This document shows, in pieces, positions 1 to 8,436 of a stretch of DNA of 64,000 nt. A program made the position numbers and the translations under genes. The first letter of the stretch is position 1; each line of letters opens with the position of its first letter. The notes beneath the pieces are model-generated. The model ran no database searches. It saw only the letters and a list, made by a program, of their open reading frames with translations, and was not told where the DNA came from. Source of the stretch: Rubrivivax sp. (lineage in GTDB: Bacteria; Pseudomonadota; Gammaproteobacteria; Burkholderiales; Burkholderiaceae_C); the NCBI GenBank assembly GCA_020248915.1, contig JADCGP010000004.1, positions 1 through 64,000 on the forward strand, read 5' to 3'.

Positions 1-1
1 T

Positions 2-145
2 AACCGCACGCTGGTGAGCTTCCCGGCGCGCTCGCATTCGATCCAGGTGGCCAGCTCCTGCGCCCAGGCACTTGTGCGCACCTTCCTGTCGGGCCAGACG
101 GTCGATCCGACCTGCGCCGCCGCCGAGACCCTGTCCTTCGAGTGA
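2..145 (+). CDS. C-terminal end of an alpha/beta hydrolase (partial)
   Basis: An open frame enters from the left edge and ends at the TGA at 143-145, leaving 47 residues. The pattern of a Ser-His pair (ARSHS), a Cys followed by a short helix and an FLSGQ segment, then a Cys near the end resembles the C-terminal domain of TAP-like (tripeptidyl aminopeptidase) alpha/beta hydrolases, where the catalytic His is followed by CxxxLvxxFLxxG and a late Cys. The lipoprotein gene begins ten bases later, so the two may be co-transcribed. The assignment rests on this short tail only; the nucleophile and acid lie outside the window. Confidence 0.55.
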   Translation, partial: NRTLVSFPARSHSIQVASSCAQALVRTFLSGQTVDPTCAAAETLSFE

Positions 146-154
146 ACGGAGACC

Positions 155-550
155 ATGATGCAACGACACCTCACCCCGATCCTCGCCCTGGCCGCGGCGG
201 CGCTGCTGCCCGCCTGCGCCACTCCGCCGGCAACGCCGGTCCCGGCAGGCGCCCAGCGCATGGAGGCCAAGGAGATCCGGGCCCTGTTCGCCTACCCGAC
301 CCGCCTCGACAACGGCGTGCGGGGCGGGCTCACCTACCGCTTCACGCCCGACGGCACGGTGGAGTTCGGGATGCGGATGTTCTCGGCGCGCAGGACGGGC
401 ACCTGGCGTGTCGACGACGACGGACTTTGCGTGCGCGTCGAGACCGACCCGTGGATCTGCGGGCCGCTCCACCGGCTGGGCAGCGGGCGCTTCTACTTCG
501 ACGTGCCGCAATACGACCAGGACTACAACACGCTGACCGTGCGCGAGTGA
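155..550 (+). CDS. Small hypothetical lipoprotein
   Basis: A 131-residue protein with a lipoprotein signal: a hydrophobic Ala/Leu stretch ends in the lipobox LPAC, with Cys21 as the lipidated residue. It should be exported and anchored in the outer membrane. The mature part has alternating polar and aromatic segments (FTPDGTVEF, GTWRVDDDGLCVR, YFDVPQYDQ) that suggest a small beta-sandwich domain, and two cysteines. I do not recognise a family with certainty. Start: two adjacent ATGs at 155 and 158; GGAG at 148-151 is better spaced for the second. It lies 9 bases after the hydrolase stop. Confidence 0.7.
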   Translation: MMQRHLTPILALAAAALLPACATPPATPVPAGAQRMEAKEIRALFAYPTRLDNGVRGGLTYRFTPDGTVEFGMRMFSARRTGTWRVDDDGLCVRVETDPWICGPLHRLGSGRFYFDVPQYDQDYNTLTVRE

Positions 551-618
551 CGAACGCCGCACCGGCGATCGGTGCAGCCGGGGCGCGCCCGCCGCACAAC
601 CGTAACATCGGCCGGGTG

Positions 619-3039
619 ATGCCAGATCCCACCCTGCGCGGGCGTCCCGGACGGGCGCACGCGCCGCTCGCGGGCCTGCGGCGCGGCCGGGCCGTCCCGG
701 CGGCCCTCGCCGTCGGCGTCGCTGCCGGCCTCGCGGCCGCCCTGCCAGCCCTGCGAGCCCTGCCGTTTGCGCTGCTGCTCGCCGCGCTGCCGGCGGCGGC
801 TGCCGCGCAGGTGGAGGCACGACCGGCCGCACGACCGGCCACACAACCGGCCGCGCAGCCCGCCGAACCGCGACCGGCAACCGCCCGCCCGAAGGTGGCC
901 CTGGTGCTGTCGGGCGGCGGCGCGCGCGGGCTGGCGCACATCGGCGTGCTGCGCGTGCTGGAGGAGTTGCGCGTGCCGGTGGACATCGTCGTCGGCACGA
1001 GCTTCGGCGCCATCGTCGGCGGCGCCTATGCGGGCGGCGCCGACGTGGCCGAGCTCGAGCGGCTGGTGCTGGCCACCGACTGGAGCCGCGTGCTGCAGGA
1101 CCGGCCGCCGCGCGACGCGCTGACCCCGCGGCGGCGCGAGGACGACACGCTGGTGTCGTCCCGGCTCGAGCTTGGCGTCAACCGCGCCGGCCTGACGCTC
1201 CCCGGGGGCGCGTTCGCCAGCGGCGAGGTCGAGCGGCTGCTGCGCCAGCTGACACCGTCGGCGTCTCTGCTCGAGGTGCGGCAGCTGCCGCTGGTGTACC
1301 GCGCGGTGGCCACCGACATGCTCAACGGCGAGATGGTGACCCCGGTGGACGTGCCGCTGTTCACCGCGATGCGCGCGTCGATGTCGGTGCCCGGGGCCTT
1401 CGCCCCGATCACCGTGGACGGCCGCGTGCTGGGCGACGGCGGCCTGGTGCGCAACCTGCCGGTGGACCTGGCGCGCGAACTCGGCGCCGAGGTGGTGATC
1501 GCCGTCAACCTGGGCACGCCGCTCGGCGGGCCCGAGGTGCTGAGCAGCGCCTTCGGGATGGCGCAGCAGATGATCGGCATCCTGACCGAGCAGAACGTGC
1601 AGCGCTCGCTGCGCGAGCTGGCGGCGCACGACGTGCTCGTCACGCCCGCGCTGGGCAACGCCGACTTCCTGGCCTTCGACCGCGCCCGCCCCAACATCGA
1701 GGCCGGCGCCGCGGCCGCGCGCGCGCAGGCGCAGCGTCTCGCGCAGTGGTCGGTGCCCGCGGAGGCCTGGGCCGAGTACCGGCGCCGCCGCACCGAGGCG
1801 CATGCCTCGCTCTCTTCCAGCCCGCCCACCGCGGCGGCGGTGCGTGTGCAGGCGCTCGGCCGCGACGGCAGGCCGCTGGAGGTCCCGACACGCCCGAAGC
1901 TCGCAATCGGCCAGCCGGTCACGCCCGATACGCTCAGCGCTGCCGCCGAGCGCGTGTCTCGCGAGCTCGACGCCGAGCGCGTCGAGACGATGCTGGTCGG
2001 CGAAGGGCCCTCGCGCGAGGTCATCCTGCTGCCGATCGCGTCGTCGCTCGCCGGCTCGCGCCTGCGCCTGGGCCTGGACCTGTCCACCGACTTCGCGCGC
2101 AACAGCGAGTTCACCCTGTCGGGCCTGTACACGCTCGGGGGGCGCAACGCCGCGGGCGGCGAGTGGCGCACGCTGCTGCGCGCCGGCGCGATCAACGAAG
2201 TGCAGACCGAGTGGTACCAGCCGCTGGCGGCCGGGTCGGCGTGGTTCGCGAGCGCGCGAATCGGGTACCGGGGCGCCGACGCGCCCGTGTACGACGACGA
2301 CACGCTGCGCCCGGCCGGCATCATACGCACCGGCAGCGGCATCGTCTCGCTGTCCCTTGGGAGGCGGTTGCTGGATGGCGGCCAGGTGCGCGTGGGCACG
2401 CAGTACCGGCGCCTGCGCCTGACGGTTGCGATCCCCGACACCGGAGAAAGCTTCCCCTTCACCGAGTACTCGTGGTTCGGCGACCTCCGCTTCGACACCC
2501 TCGATTCGTTCGGCTTCCCGACCCGCGGTCACCTGCTCTCGGCGGCCGCGGAGTACTTCGGCCGCGCCCAGTTCATCTCCCCCAGCACGGCGCGCTACGA
2601 CTCGCGCTTCGACGCGCTCTACGCGGCGAGCCGCGGCGCCTGGGCCGGTCACCTCTACGCCGCCGGCCTGCGCTCGAATCTCAACCTGACCGTGCCCCTG
2701 GCGCTGGGCGGCTTCCTGCGGCTGTCGGGCACGCCGCCCGACGCGCTGGCCGACGAGCGCGTCGCATTCGGTCGCGCCGTGCTGGCGCGACAGGTCGGGT
2801 CGCTGCCTGCCGCGGTGGGCGGCGCAGTGCGTGTAGGGCTGTCCCTCGAGGCCGGCAAGGCCGGTGGAGCCGGCGGCCTCCTGTCGGCCAGCCCGCTGCG
2901 CACCGCGGGCTCGGTGTTCACGGTGGTCGACACGCGCTTCGGGCCGGTCTACGTGGGCTTCGGCCACACCCGGCACGTGGGCAGTTCCGCCTACCTCTTC
3001 CTCGGCTCGGTGCTGCTGCCTTCCGGGCTGCTGCGCTGA
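619..3039 (+). CDS. Patatin-like phospholipase with C-terminal outer-membrane barrel (PlpD-like)
   Basis: An 806-residue protein: an N-terminal hydrophobic export signal (about residues 30-65), an Ala/Pro-rich linker, a patatin domain, and a long C-terminal region of amphipathic strands ending in a surface-antigen/Omp85-type barrel. Patatin hallmarks are visible: the oxyanion motif GGGARG at 99-104, the nucleophile elbow GTSFG with Ser128, and the DGG motif with Asp273. This layout matches the type Vd autotransporter family (PlpD of Pseudomonas), in which a lipase is delivered through its own barrel. The frame is open upstream to 142, but that part overlaps the lipoprotein gene; ATG 619 (or GTG 616) places the export signal sensibly. 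Its 3' end overlaps the convergent XRE gene by 49 bases. Confidence 0.85.
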   Translation: MPDPTLRGRPGRAHAPLAGLRRGRAVPAALAVGVAAGLAAALPALRALPFALLLAALPAAAAAQVEARPAARPATQPAAQPAEPRPATARPKVALVLSGGGARGLAHIGVLRVLEELRVPVDIVVGTSFGAIVGGAYAGGADVAELERLVLATDWSRVLQDRPPRDALTPRRREDDTLVSSRLELGVNRAGLTLPGGAFASGEVERLLRQLTPSASLLEVRQLPLVYRAVATDMLNGEMVTPVDVPLFTAMRASMSVPGAFAPITVDGRVLGDGGLVRNLPVDLARELGAEVVIAVNLGTPLGGPEVLSSAFGMAQQMIGILTEQNVQRSLRELAAHDVLVTPALGNADFLAFDRARPNIEAGAAAARAQAQRLAQWSVPAEAWAEYRRRRTEAHASLSSSPPTAAAVRVQALGRDGRPLEVPTRPKLAIGQPVTPDTLSAAAERVSRELDAERVETMLVGEGPSREVILLPIASSLAGSRLRLGLDLSTDFARNSEFTLSGLYTLGGRNAAGGEWRTLLRAGAINEVQTEWYQPLAAGSAWFASARIGYRGADAPVYDDDTLRPAGIIRTGSGIVSLSLGRRLLDGGQVRVGTQYRRLRLTVAIPDTGESFPFTEYSWFGDLRFDTLDSFGFPTRGHLLSAAAEYFGRAQFISPSTARYDSRFDALYAASRGAWAGHLYAAGLRSNLNLTVPLALGGFLRLSGTPPDALADERVAFGRAVLARQVGSLPAAVGGAVRVGLSLEAGKAGGAGGLLSASPLRTAGSVFTVVDTRFGPVYVGFGHTRHVGSSAYLFLGSVLLPSGLLR

Positions 3040-3776
3040 GCGTCGCGGCGCCGCATCGCGGTGAAGGCTCCCAACTCGAACGAGCGCAGGCCGATGATCA
3101 GCGTGTAGCCGTCGCAGGCCGTGCCGGGGTCGCGCTGGTCCTCGCGCTGGCGCTGCACGAAGGCGCCGGCGAGCTGACCGACCCGCTGCGCGAGTTCCAC
3201 CGCACCGGCCGCCGAGAGCTGCCCGTGCACGGTGACCAGTGCCTCGCCGCGGCCGTCGAAGCCGGCGTCGAAGAACTCGTCCACCACGTGCCGGCGCAGG
3301 TAGGCGATCACCGGGCCCTCGCGGCGCCAGTGGAACGACCTGCCGACCGCGAGTCGATAGCGGTTGCCGGGCCGCAGTTCGACCAGCCCGAGCCGGTCGA
3401 GCTGCGCCAGCGCCGCCACCGCCTCGGCGGGCGTGAGCGCGTACTTGGCGAGCATCTGCTCGACGCTCCACTGCGACAGGCAGCAGATCGCCACCAGCAG
3501 CAGCCGGGGGTCGGACACCAGCGCCCGCTCCTGCTCCAGCGTCAGCCGGGTCAGCTCGGGGGCCGGCCGCGCGGCGCGCGCCAGCAGGTCCTCGAACGCG
3601 GTGCCCACGGCCTCGCTCACCTGCGCCAGCCGCGACAGCGGCATGTCGTTCTCGCCGAACATGCGCTTGACGCTCGACTCGCTCATGCCGATGCGCTGCG
3701 CCAACGCGCGATAGGTCAGGCCCGCGGCCTTCATGTCCGCGCGCAGCACCTCGAACAGCCGGGTGGCCGAACTCAT
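2991..3776 (-). CDS. XRE-family transcriptional regulator
   Basis: A 261-residue protein. Residues about 8-60 form a helix-turn-helix of the XRE/Cro type (YRALAQRIGMSESSVKRMF). The remainder is a conserved-looking effector region of unknown ligand, with a second helical region (ALAQLDRLGLVELRPG) that looks like a winged helix and a C-terminal segment in which serious homology is not visible to me. The gene follows the HAD phosphatase gene on the same strand with a 66-base gap, so it could be the last gene of the leftward phosphonate operon or be transcribed alone. The 3' end lies inside the 3' end of the convergent patatin gene. Confidence 0.75.
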   Translation of the reverse strand: MSSATRLFEVLRADMKAAGLTYRALAQRIGMSESSVKRMFGENDMPLSRLAQVSEAVGTAFEDLLARAARPAPELTRLTLEQERALVSDPRLLLVAICCLSQWSVEQMLAKYALTPAEAVAALAQLDRLGLVELRPGNRYRLAVGRSFHWRREGPVIAYLRRHVVDEFFDAGFDGRGEALVTVHGQLSAAGAVELAQRVGQLAGAFVQRQREDQRDPGTACDGYTLIIGLRSFELGAFTAMRRRDAQRSSPEGSSTEPRKR

Positions 3777-3842
3777 CGCCTGGGACCTCCTCGCCTCCGC
3801 ATCCTGGGGATGATGCCAAACCGCCGTCGGGCCGGACGCGGA

Positions 3843-4544
3843 TCAAGCCCCCGGCGCTGCCGGCTCGCCGCCCGCGTCGCGCAGGCTGATCACCGGCCAC
3901 CCCCGCTCGGCCGCCAGTTGCGCGAGCCGCGGATCGGGGTCGACCGCCACGGGCGCATCGACGGCCTCGAGCAGCGGCCGGTCGTTGATCGAGTCGCTGT
4001 AGGCCAGGCTGTGCAGCGCCTCCAGCGCGAGGCCCCGCGCCCCCAGCCACGCGTGCAGGCGATGCACCTTGCCTTCGCGCATATTGGGCTCGCCCACCAA
4101 CTGCCCGGTCGGGCCGGCCGCGGTGAACCCGACCTCGGTGGCCAGCAGGTAGGGGATGCCCAGGTGCTCCGCGGTCAGCTCGGTGATGAAGCGGTTGGTC
4201 GCCGTGGTCATCACGACCAGGTCTCCGGCCTGCAGGTGCCGCTGCACGAGCGCGCGCGACGCCCGCCCGATGCGCGGCGCGATCTCCTCGGCCAGGAAGC
4301 GCTCACGCCAGGGCTGCCAGGCTGCCACGCTGCGGCCGGCGAGCGTGGAGACATAGAAGGAGCAGAAGTCCGCCACGCTCACCGTGCCGGCACGGTACTC
4401 GCGCTCCATCTGCGCGTTGCGCGGGCCGAACGCGGCGCCGTCCAGCAGACCCTCGCGGATCAGGAACTCGCACCAGAGCTGGTCGCTGTCGCCGTCGAGC
4501 AGCGTGTGGTCGAGGTCGAACAGCGCCAGGCGCGGCGCGCTCAT
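3843..4544 (-). CDS. HAD-IB family phosphatase
   Basis: A 233-residue haloacid-dehalogenase-superfamily hydrolase of subfamily IB (SerB/CicA-like). Motif I is DLDHTLL with nucleophile Asp10 and acid Asp12; motif II is the TTAT segment; a Lys follows in REGKVH; motif IV is SDSINDRPLL with two Asp for Mg. Members dephosphorylate small phosphomonoesters, and related HAD enzymes act on phosphoserine or phosphoethanolamine. Its ATG overlaps the aldehyde dehydrogenase stop by four bases (4541-4544), so it is translationally coupled to the phn-linked operon. A plausible job is releasing an amino alcohol such as ethanolamine from its phosphate ester, but the substrate cannot be read from the sequence. 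Confidence 0.85.
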   Translation of the reverse strand: MSAPRLALFDLDHTLLDGDSDQLWCEFLIREGLLDGAAFGPRNAQMEREYRAGTVSVADFCSFYVSTLAGRSVAAWQPWRERFLAEEIAPRIGRASRALVQRHLQAGDLVVMTTATNRFITELTAEHLGIPYLLATEVGFTAAGPTGQLVGEPNMREGKVHRLHAWLGARGLALEALHSLAYSDSINDRPLLEAVDAPVAVDPDPRLAQLAAERGWPVISLRDAGGEPAAPGA

Positions 4545-5917
4545 CGCGGCGATCGCAGGTGCCAGGCCTTGGGCCGCGTGAAGGTGCGGATGCCTTCGAC
4601 GGACAGCGTCAAGCCGACGCCCGAGTCGCCGACGCCGCTCCACGGCAGCCGCGGGCTGACGCGGTCGCAGCAGTTCCAGTAGACGGTGCCGGCGTTCACG
4701 CGCGCAAGCAGCGCGCGCGCAGCGGCCTCGTCGCGCGTGTAGACGCCGGCCGTCAGGCCGTAGCGCGTGTCGTTCATCAAGGCCACGGCCTCCTCGTCGC
4801 CGCTCACCTTCTGGATGCCGATCACCGGGCCGAAGCTCTCCTCGCGCATCAGTTCCATCGAGTGGTCCACGCCGGTCAGCACGGTGGGCGGGAAGTGGTT
4901 GCCCGGGCCGGGGCCGCGGCGGCCGCCGCAGTGCAGCGTCGCGCCCTTGGCGACGGCGTCGGCGACCTGCGCCTCGAGCACGTCGAGCTGCGGTGCGCGC
5001 GTGATGGCGCCGATGTAGGTGCCTTCGTCGGTGGGCGGCCCGGCCCGGAAGCCTGCGACGGTGGCCAGGAAGCGGTCGACGAAGACGTCGTGCACTGCCT
5101 CGTGCACGTAGATGCGCTCGACCGAGCAGCAACTCTGCCCGGTGTTGTACATCGCGCCGTCGGCCAGGCTCTCGGCGGCGGCCGCCGGGTCGGCGTCGGC
5201 ACGCACGTAGGTCGGGTCCTTGCCGCCGAGCTCGAGCTGCAGCTTGACGAAGCGCCCGGCCAGCGCCTGCGCGATGCGCTGCCCGGTGGCGTGGCTGCCG
5301 GTGAAGAACAGGCCGTCGATCGGCTGTGCCAGCAGCGCCTGGCCCACCGCGCCGGCGCCGACGAGGCAGTGCAGCACCTCGGCCGGCACGCCCGCCTCAT
5401 GCAGCAGCCGCGTGATCGCCTGGCCGGTGAGCGCGGCGTGCTCGCTCGGCTTGTAGAGCACGGCGTTGCCGGTCAGCAGCGCGGGCACCAGCACGTTGCA
5501 GCCGACGAACCAGGGGTAGTTCCAGGCCGAGATGTTGGCCACCACGCCCAGCGGCACGTGGCCGATCTCCTCGCGCATCGCACCATCGTCGAAGACGCGC
5601 TCCGCGCGCACCGCGCCCTCGCCCTGCTCGAGGAAGAAGTCCAGCCGCGGCAGCAGGCCGTTCAGCTCGTTGCGAGACTGCGCGATCGGCTTGCCGACCT
5701 CGGAAGTCAGCGTGGCGGCGAGCGCCTCGAGCTGCGCGACCACCGCGGCGCGGAAGCGCCCGATCGCGGCCAGGCGCTCGGCCATCGGCCGCGCCGCCCA
5801 GGCGGGCTGCGCCGCGCGCGCCGCGGCGGCCCTGGCAGCGACGCTGGCAGCGTCGTCGGCCGCAAGCCGGGCGACCAGAGTGCCGTCGTACGGGTTGTGG
5901 ACCAGCAGTTCGCTCAT
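4541..5917 (-). CDS. NAD(P)-dependent aldehyde dehydrogenase
   Basis: A 458-residue ALDH-superfamily enzyme oxidising an aldehyde to an acid. The catalytic Cys is in NTGQSCCS (Cys263), the general-base Glu is in LELGGKDP, the cofactor-binding segment is NYPW...KPSEHA, and the late motif ESFGPV is present. It is slightly shorter than typical 475-500-residue ALDHs, like succinate-semialdehyde or gamma-glutamyl-aldehyde types. It sits between an iron alcohol dehydrogenase (one-base overlap) and a HAD phosphatase (four-base overlap) and is therefore likely to take the aldehyde made by the alcohol dehydrogenase. It is distinct from PhnY, the phosphonoacetaldehyde dehydrogenase in the divergent operon. 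Confidence 0.9.
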   Translation of the reverse strand: MSELLVHNPYDGTLVARLAADDAASVAARAAAARAAQPAWAARPMAERLAAIGRFRAAVVAQLEALAATLTSEVGKPIAQSRNELNGLLPRLDFFLEQGEGAVRAERVFDDGAMREEIGHVPLGVVANISAWNYPWFVGCNVLVPALLTGNAVLYKPSEHAALTGQAITRLLHEAGVPAEVLHCLVGAGAVGQALLAQPIDGLFFTGSHATGQRIAQALAGRFVKLQLELGGKDPTYVRADADPAAAAESLADGAMYNTGQSCCSVERIYVHEAVHDVFVDRFLATVAGFRAGPPTDEGTYIGAITRAPQLDVLEAQVADAVAKGATLHCGGRRGPGPGNHFPPTVLTGVDHSMELMREESFGPVIGIQKVSGDEEAVALMNDTRYGLTAGVYTRDEAAARALLARVNAGTVYWNCCDRVSPRLPWSGVGDSGVGLTLSVEGIRTFTRPKAWHLRSPR

Positions 5918-7047
5918 CACATCGCCTGCAGGAAGAATCGTTCGTAGTCGGCCTCGACCGTGGGCCGAGGGTTGGTCTGCGCCGTGAAGTCGCGGGCCGC
6001 CAGCGGCACGAGGCGCGGCAGGTGCTCCTTCGTCACGCCCCGCGCCGCCAGGCCGCCGGTGATGCCGATGCGGGCCTTCAGCGAGCGCAGCCAGGGCACG
6101 AAGGCGCCGCCGCCGGCGACGCCCGCCGCGTGGGCGAGCTCGTCGAACTTCGCCGGCACGGCCTCCTGGTTCCAGGCGAGCACGGTGTCGATCATCAGCG
6201 CGTTGGCCAGCCCGTGGTGCAGGTCGTTGACGGCCGACAGCGCGTGGGCGCAGGCATGAACCGCCCCGAGGTCCTTCTGGAAGGCGATGGCGCCCATCAT
6301 CGAGCTCATCAGCATGTCGCTGCGGGCCGGCAGGTTGCCGGGCTCGGACACCGCCGTGGCGAGCGCCCGGGCCCCGATGCGCAGGCCCTCGAGGGCGATG
6401 CCGTCGCACAGCGGGTGGTAGGCCGGCGACAGGTAGCTCTCGATGTTGTGCGTCAGCGCGTCCATGCCGGTGGCCGCGGTGATGGCAGGCGGCAGCGCCA
6501 GCGTGAGCTCGGGGTCGGCGAAGACGGCCTGGGCGAGGATCCTGGGGCTGAAGACGGTGCGCTTGACGTGCGTGTCGTTCTCGCTGACGACCGCCGAGCG
6601 GCCGACCTCGCTGCCCGTGCCGGCGGTCGTCGGCAGCGCCACGTAGTGGGGCAGCGGGTTCGCGATCGGCCTGACCTGCGGGTGGTCCCACACGTACTCG
6701 AGAACGTCACCCTCGTGCGTGGCCATCAGGCCGACGATCTTCGACACGTCCAGTGCGGCGCCGCCGCCCAGACCGATCACGCAGTCGGCGCCGTGCGCCC
6801 GGTACGCCGCCGCACCGGCCATGACCTGCGCGCAGGTCGGGTTGCCGGCGACGCCGTCGAAGACGCCCGCGTCGAGCCCCGCCAGCAGGCCTCGGAACTC
6901 GGCCAGCAGCGGCAGCGCGGCCAGCGCGCGGTCGGTGACGATCAGCGGCCGCCGCAGGCCGCGCTCGAGCAGGTGGTCGCGCACCAGGCGGCGCGCGCCC
7001 GGACCGAAGGCGATGGCGGTGGGGAAGGCGAAGCGGGTGATGGCCAT
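5917..7047 (-). CDS. Iron-containing alcohol dehydrogenase
   Basis: A 376-residue group III alcohol dehydrogenase. The dinucleotide-binding motif is GGGAALDVSK near residue 95, followed by the TTAGTGSE loop; metal-ligand regions are the TGMDALTHNIESYLS segment and the His-rich ACAHALSAVNDLHHG segment. It interconverts an alcohol and an aldehyde with NAD(P). It starts two bases after the glutamine-synthetase-like stop and overlaps the aldehyde dehydrogenase by one base, so the ligase, this enzyme and the aldehyde dehydrogenase look like consecutive steps: ligation of an amino alcohol, oxidation to aldehyde, oxidation to acid. Substrate is inferred from context only. Confidence 0.9.
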   Translation of the reverse strand: MAITRFAFPTAIAFGPGARRLVRDHLLERGLRRPLIVTDRALAALPLLAEFRGLLAGLDAGVFDGVAGNPTCAQVMAGAAAYRAHGADCVIGLGGGAALDVSKIVGLMATHEGDVLEYVWDHPQVRPIANPLPHYVALPTTAGTGSEVGRSAVVSENDTHVKRTVFSPRILAQAVFADPELTLALPPAITAATGMDALTHNIESYLSPAYHPLCDGIALEGLRIGARALATAVSEPGNLPARSDMLMSSMMGAIAFQKDLGAVHACAHALSAVNDLHHGLANALMIDTVLAWNQEAVPAKFDELAHAAGVAGGGAFVPWLRSLKARIGITGGLAARGVTKEHLPRLVPLAARDFTAQTNPRPTVEADYERFFLQAM

Positions 7048-7049
7048 GG

Positions 7050-8420
7050 TCAGATGATCTCGAAGTAGCGCTTGAGCTCCCAGTCGCTGACGGCGTCCTG
7101 CCACTGCCGCCACTCCCACTCGCGCGTGGCGGCGAAGTGATCGACGAAGGTGTCGCCGAGCCAGTCGCGGGCGATGCGGCTGTCGCGGAAGATGCGGGTG
7201 GTCTCGATCAACGAGCGCGGTGCGCGCGGGACGTTCTCGGCACCCTGGTTGGTGCCGGTGATCGGCGGCGTGGTGAGCTTCAGGCCCTTCTCCACGCCGT
7301 GCAGGCCCGCGGCGATGACGGCGGCCACCGCCAGGTAGGGGTTCACGTCGGCGCCGGGGCAGCGCGTCTCCAGCCGCGTGCTCTTCGGGCTGCCGGCAAT
7401 GACGCGGAAGCTCGCGGTGCGGTTGTCCACGCCCCAGGTCGGCTTGACGGGCGCCCAGAAGCCATCGACCAGGCGCTTGTAGCTGTTGATCGTCGGCCAG
7501 AACATCGGCGCGAACTCCATCGCGCAGGCGATCTGGCCGGCAAGGTAGCTCTCGAACAGCTTGCTCATCCGGCGCCCGTTCCTGGCGTCGAAGAAGAGGT
7601 TGGTCTTGCCGTCCGACAGGCTCTGGTGCACGTGGCCGGAGCAGCCGGGGTATTGCTGGCTCCACTTGGCCATGAAGCTGGGCATCACGCCGAAGCGCTT
7701 GCCGATCTCCTTGGCGCCGGTCTTGAAGAGGATCGCGCGGTCGGCCGCCTCGAGCGCACCGCTGAACGCGATGGCGGCCTCGTACACGCCCGGGCCCGTC
7801 TCGGTGTGCAGGCCCTCGATGGGTACCCCGAATGCCGCCATCTCGTCCATCAGCGCGTTGAAGAAGCCGCGCTGGTCGCCCATGCGCAGCAGCGAGTAGC
7901 CGAACATGCCGGGCGTGATCGGCTCGGGCCCGACGCCGCGCTTGGCGGCCCAGCTCTGCGGCGTCTCGGCGAAGTTGAACCACTCGAACTCCATGCCCGC
8001 CATCGGCACGACGCCCAGGCGCTCGGCGCGCGCCAGCACGCGCTTGAGCACCTGGCGCGGGCAGACGGCGTACGGCGAGCCGTCGGCATCGACGAACTCG
8101 CCGAGGAAGAAGGGCACGCCGCCGTCCCAGGGCACGCGGCGCGCGGTGGCCAGGTCGATGCGCGCCAGCGCGTCGGGGAAGCCGTGCTGCCAGCCGGTGA
8201 CCTGCGTGTTGTCGTAGCACACGTCGTGGGCGTCCCAGCCGAAGACGACGTCGCAGAAGCCGAAGCCGCCCTCGGCGGCGCCCGCGAACTTGTCGACGTG
8301 CAGGTACTTGCCGCGCAGGATGCCGTCGATGTCGCTGACGGCGACCTTGACCTTGCCATGCCCTTCGCGGCGCACCGCCGCCACGGCGGCGTGCTCGCCA
8401 GGGTTCCTTCTCTGGCCCAT
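7050..8420 (-). CDS. Glutamine-synthetase-like ligase (probable gamma-glutamyl-amine synthetase)
   Basis: A 456-residue GlnA-superfamily ligase. Visible motifs: the DIDGILRGKYL start of the N-terminal beta-grasp domain, GMEFEWFNF (metal ligands), CSGHVHQSL (ATP/metal loop), NRTASFRV (ATP-binding Arg) and the C-terminal NPYLAVAAVIAAG helix. The sequence resembles the PuuA/GlnA4 branch, which joins the gamma carboxyl of glutamate to amines such as polyamines or ethanolamine, more than housekeeping GlnA: the adenylylation-loop region of GlnA is not evident. It lies 16 bases downstream of phnW and directly before the alcohol and aldehyde dehydrogenase genes, which suggests gamma-glutamyl protection of an amino alcohol. 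True glutamine synthesis cannot be excluded. Confidence 0.82.
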   Translation of the reverse strand: MGQRRNPGEHAAVAAVRREGHGKVKVAVSDIDGILRGKYLHVDKFAGAAEGGFGFCDVVFGWDAHDVCYDNTQVTGWQHGFPDALARIDLATARRVPWDGGVPFFLGEFVDADGSPYAVCPRQVLKRVLARAERLGVVPMAGMEFEWFNFAETPQSWAAKRGVGPEPITPGMFGYSLLRMGDQRGFFNALMDEMAAFGVPIEGLHTETGPGVYEAAIAFSGALEAADRAILFKTGAKEIGKRFGVMPSFMAKWSQQYPGCSGHVHQSLSDGKTNLFFDARNGRRMSKLFESYLAGQIACAMEFAPMFWPTINSYKRLVDGFWAPVKPTWGVDNRTASFRVIAGSPKSTRLETRCPGADVNPYLAVAAVIAAGLHGVEKGLKLTTPPITGTNQGAENVPRAPRSLIETTRIFRDSRIARDWLGDTFVDHFAATREWEWRQWQDAVSDWELKRYFEII

Positions 8421-8436
8421 GCTCGGATCCTCTCGA

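Noticed and set aside
142..618. Upstream extension of the patatin frame from a GTG at 142
   Set aside because: It overlaps the lipoprotein gene entirely and its translation is low-complexity Arg/Pro/Gly-rich; the export signal only makes sense from about 619.
523..4050. Long minus-strand open frame opposite the patatin gene
   Set aside because: Arg/Ala/Gly/His-rich translation with no domain; it is the mirror of coding sequence in a high-GC genome.
1746..4682. Long plus-strand open frame across the patatin 3' end, XRE and HAD genes
   Set aside because: Crosses three convincing genes on other frames and shows no conserved motif.
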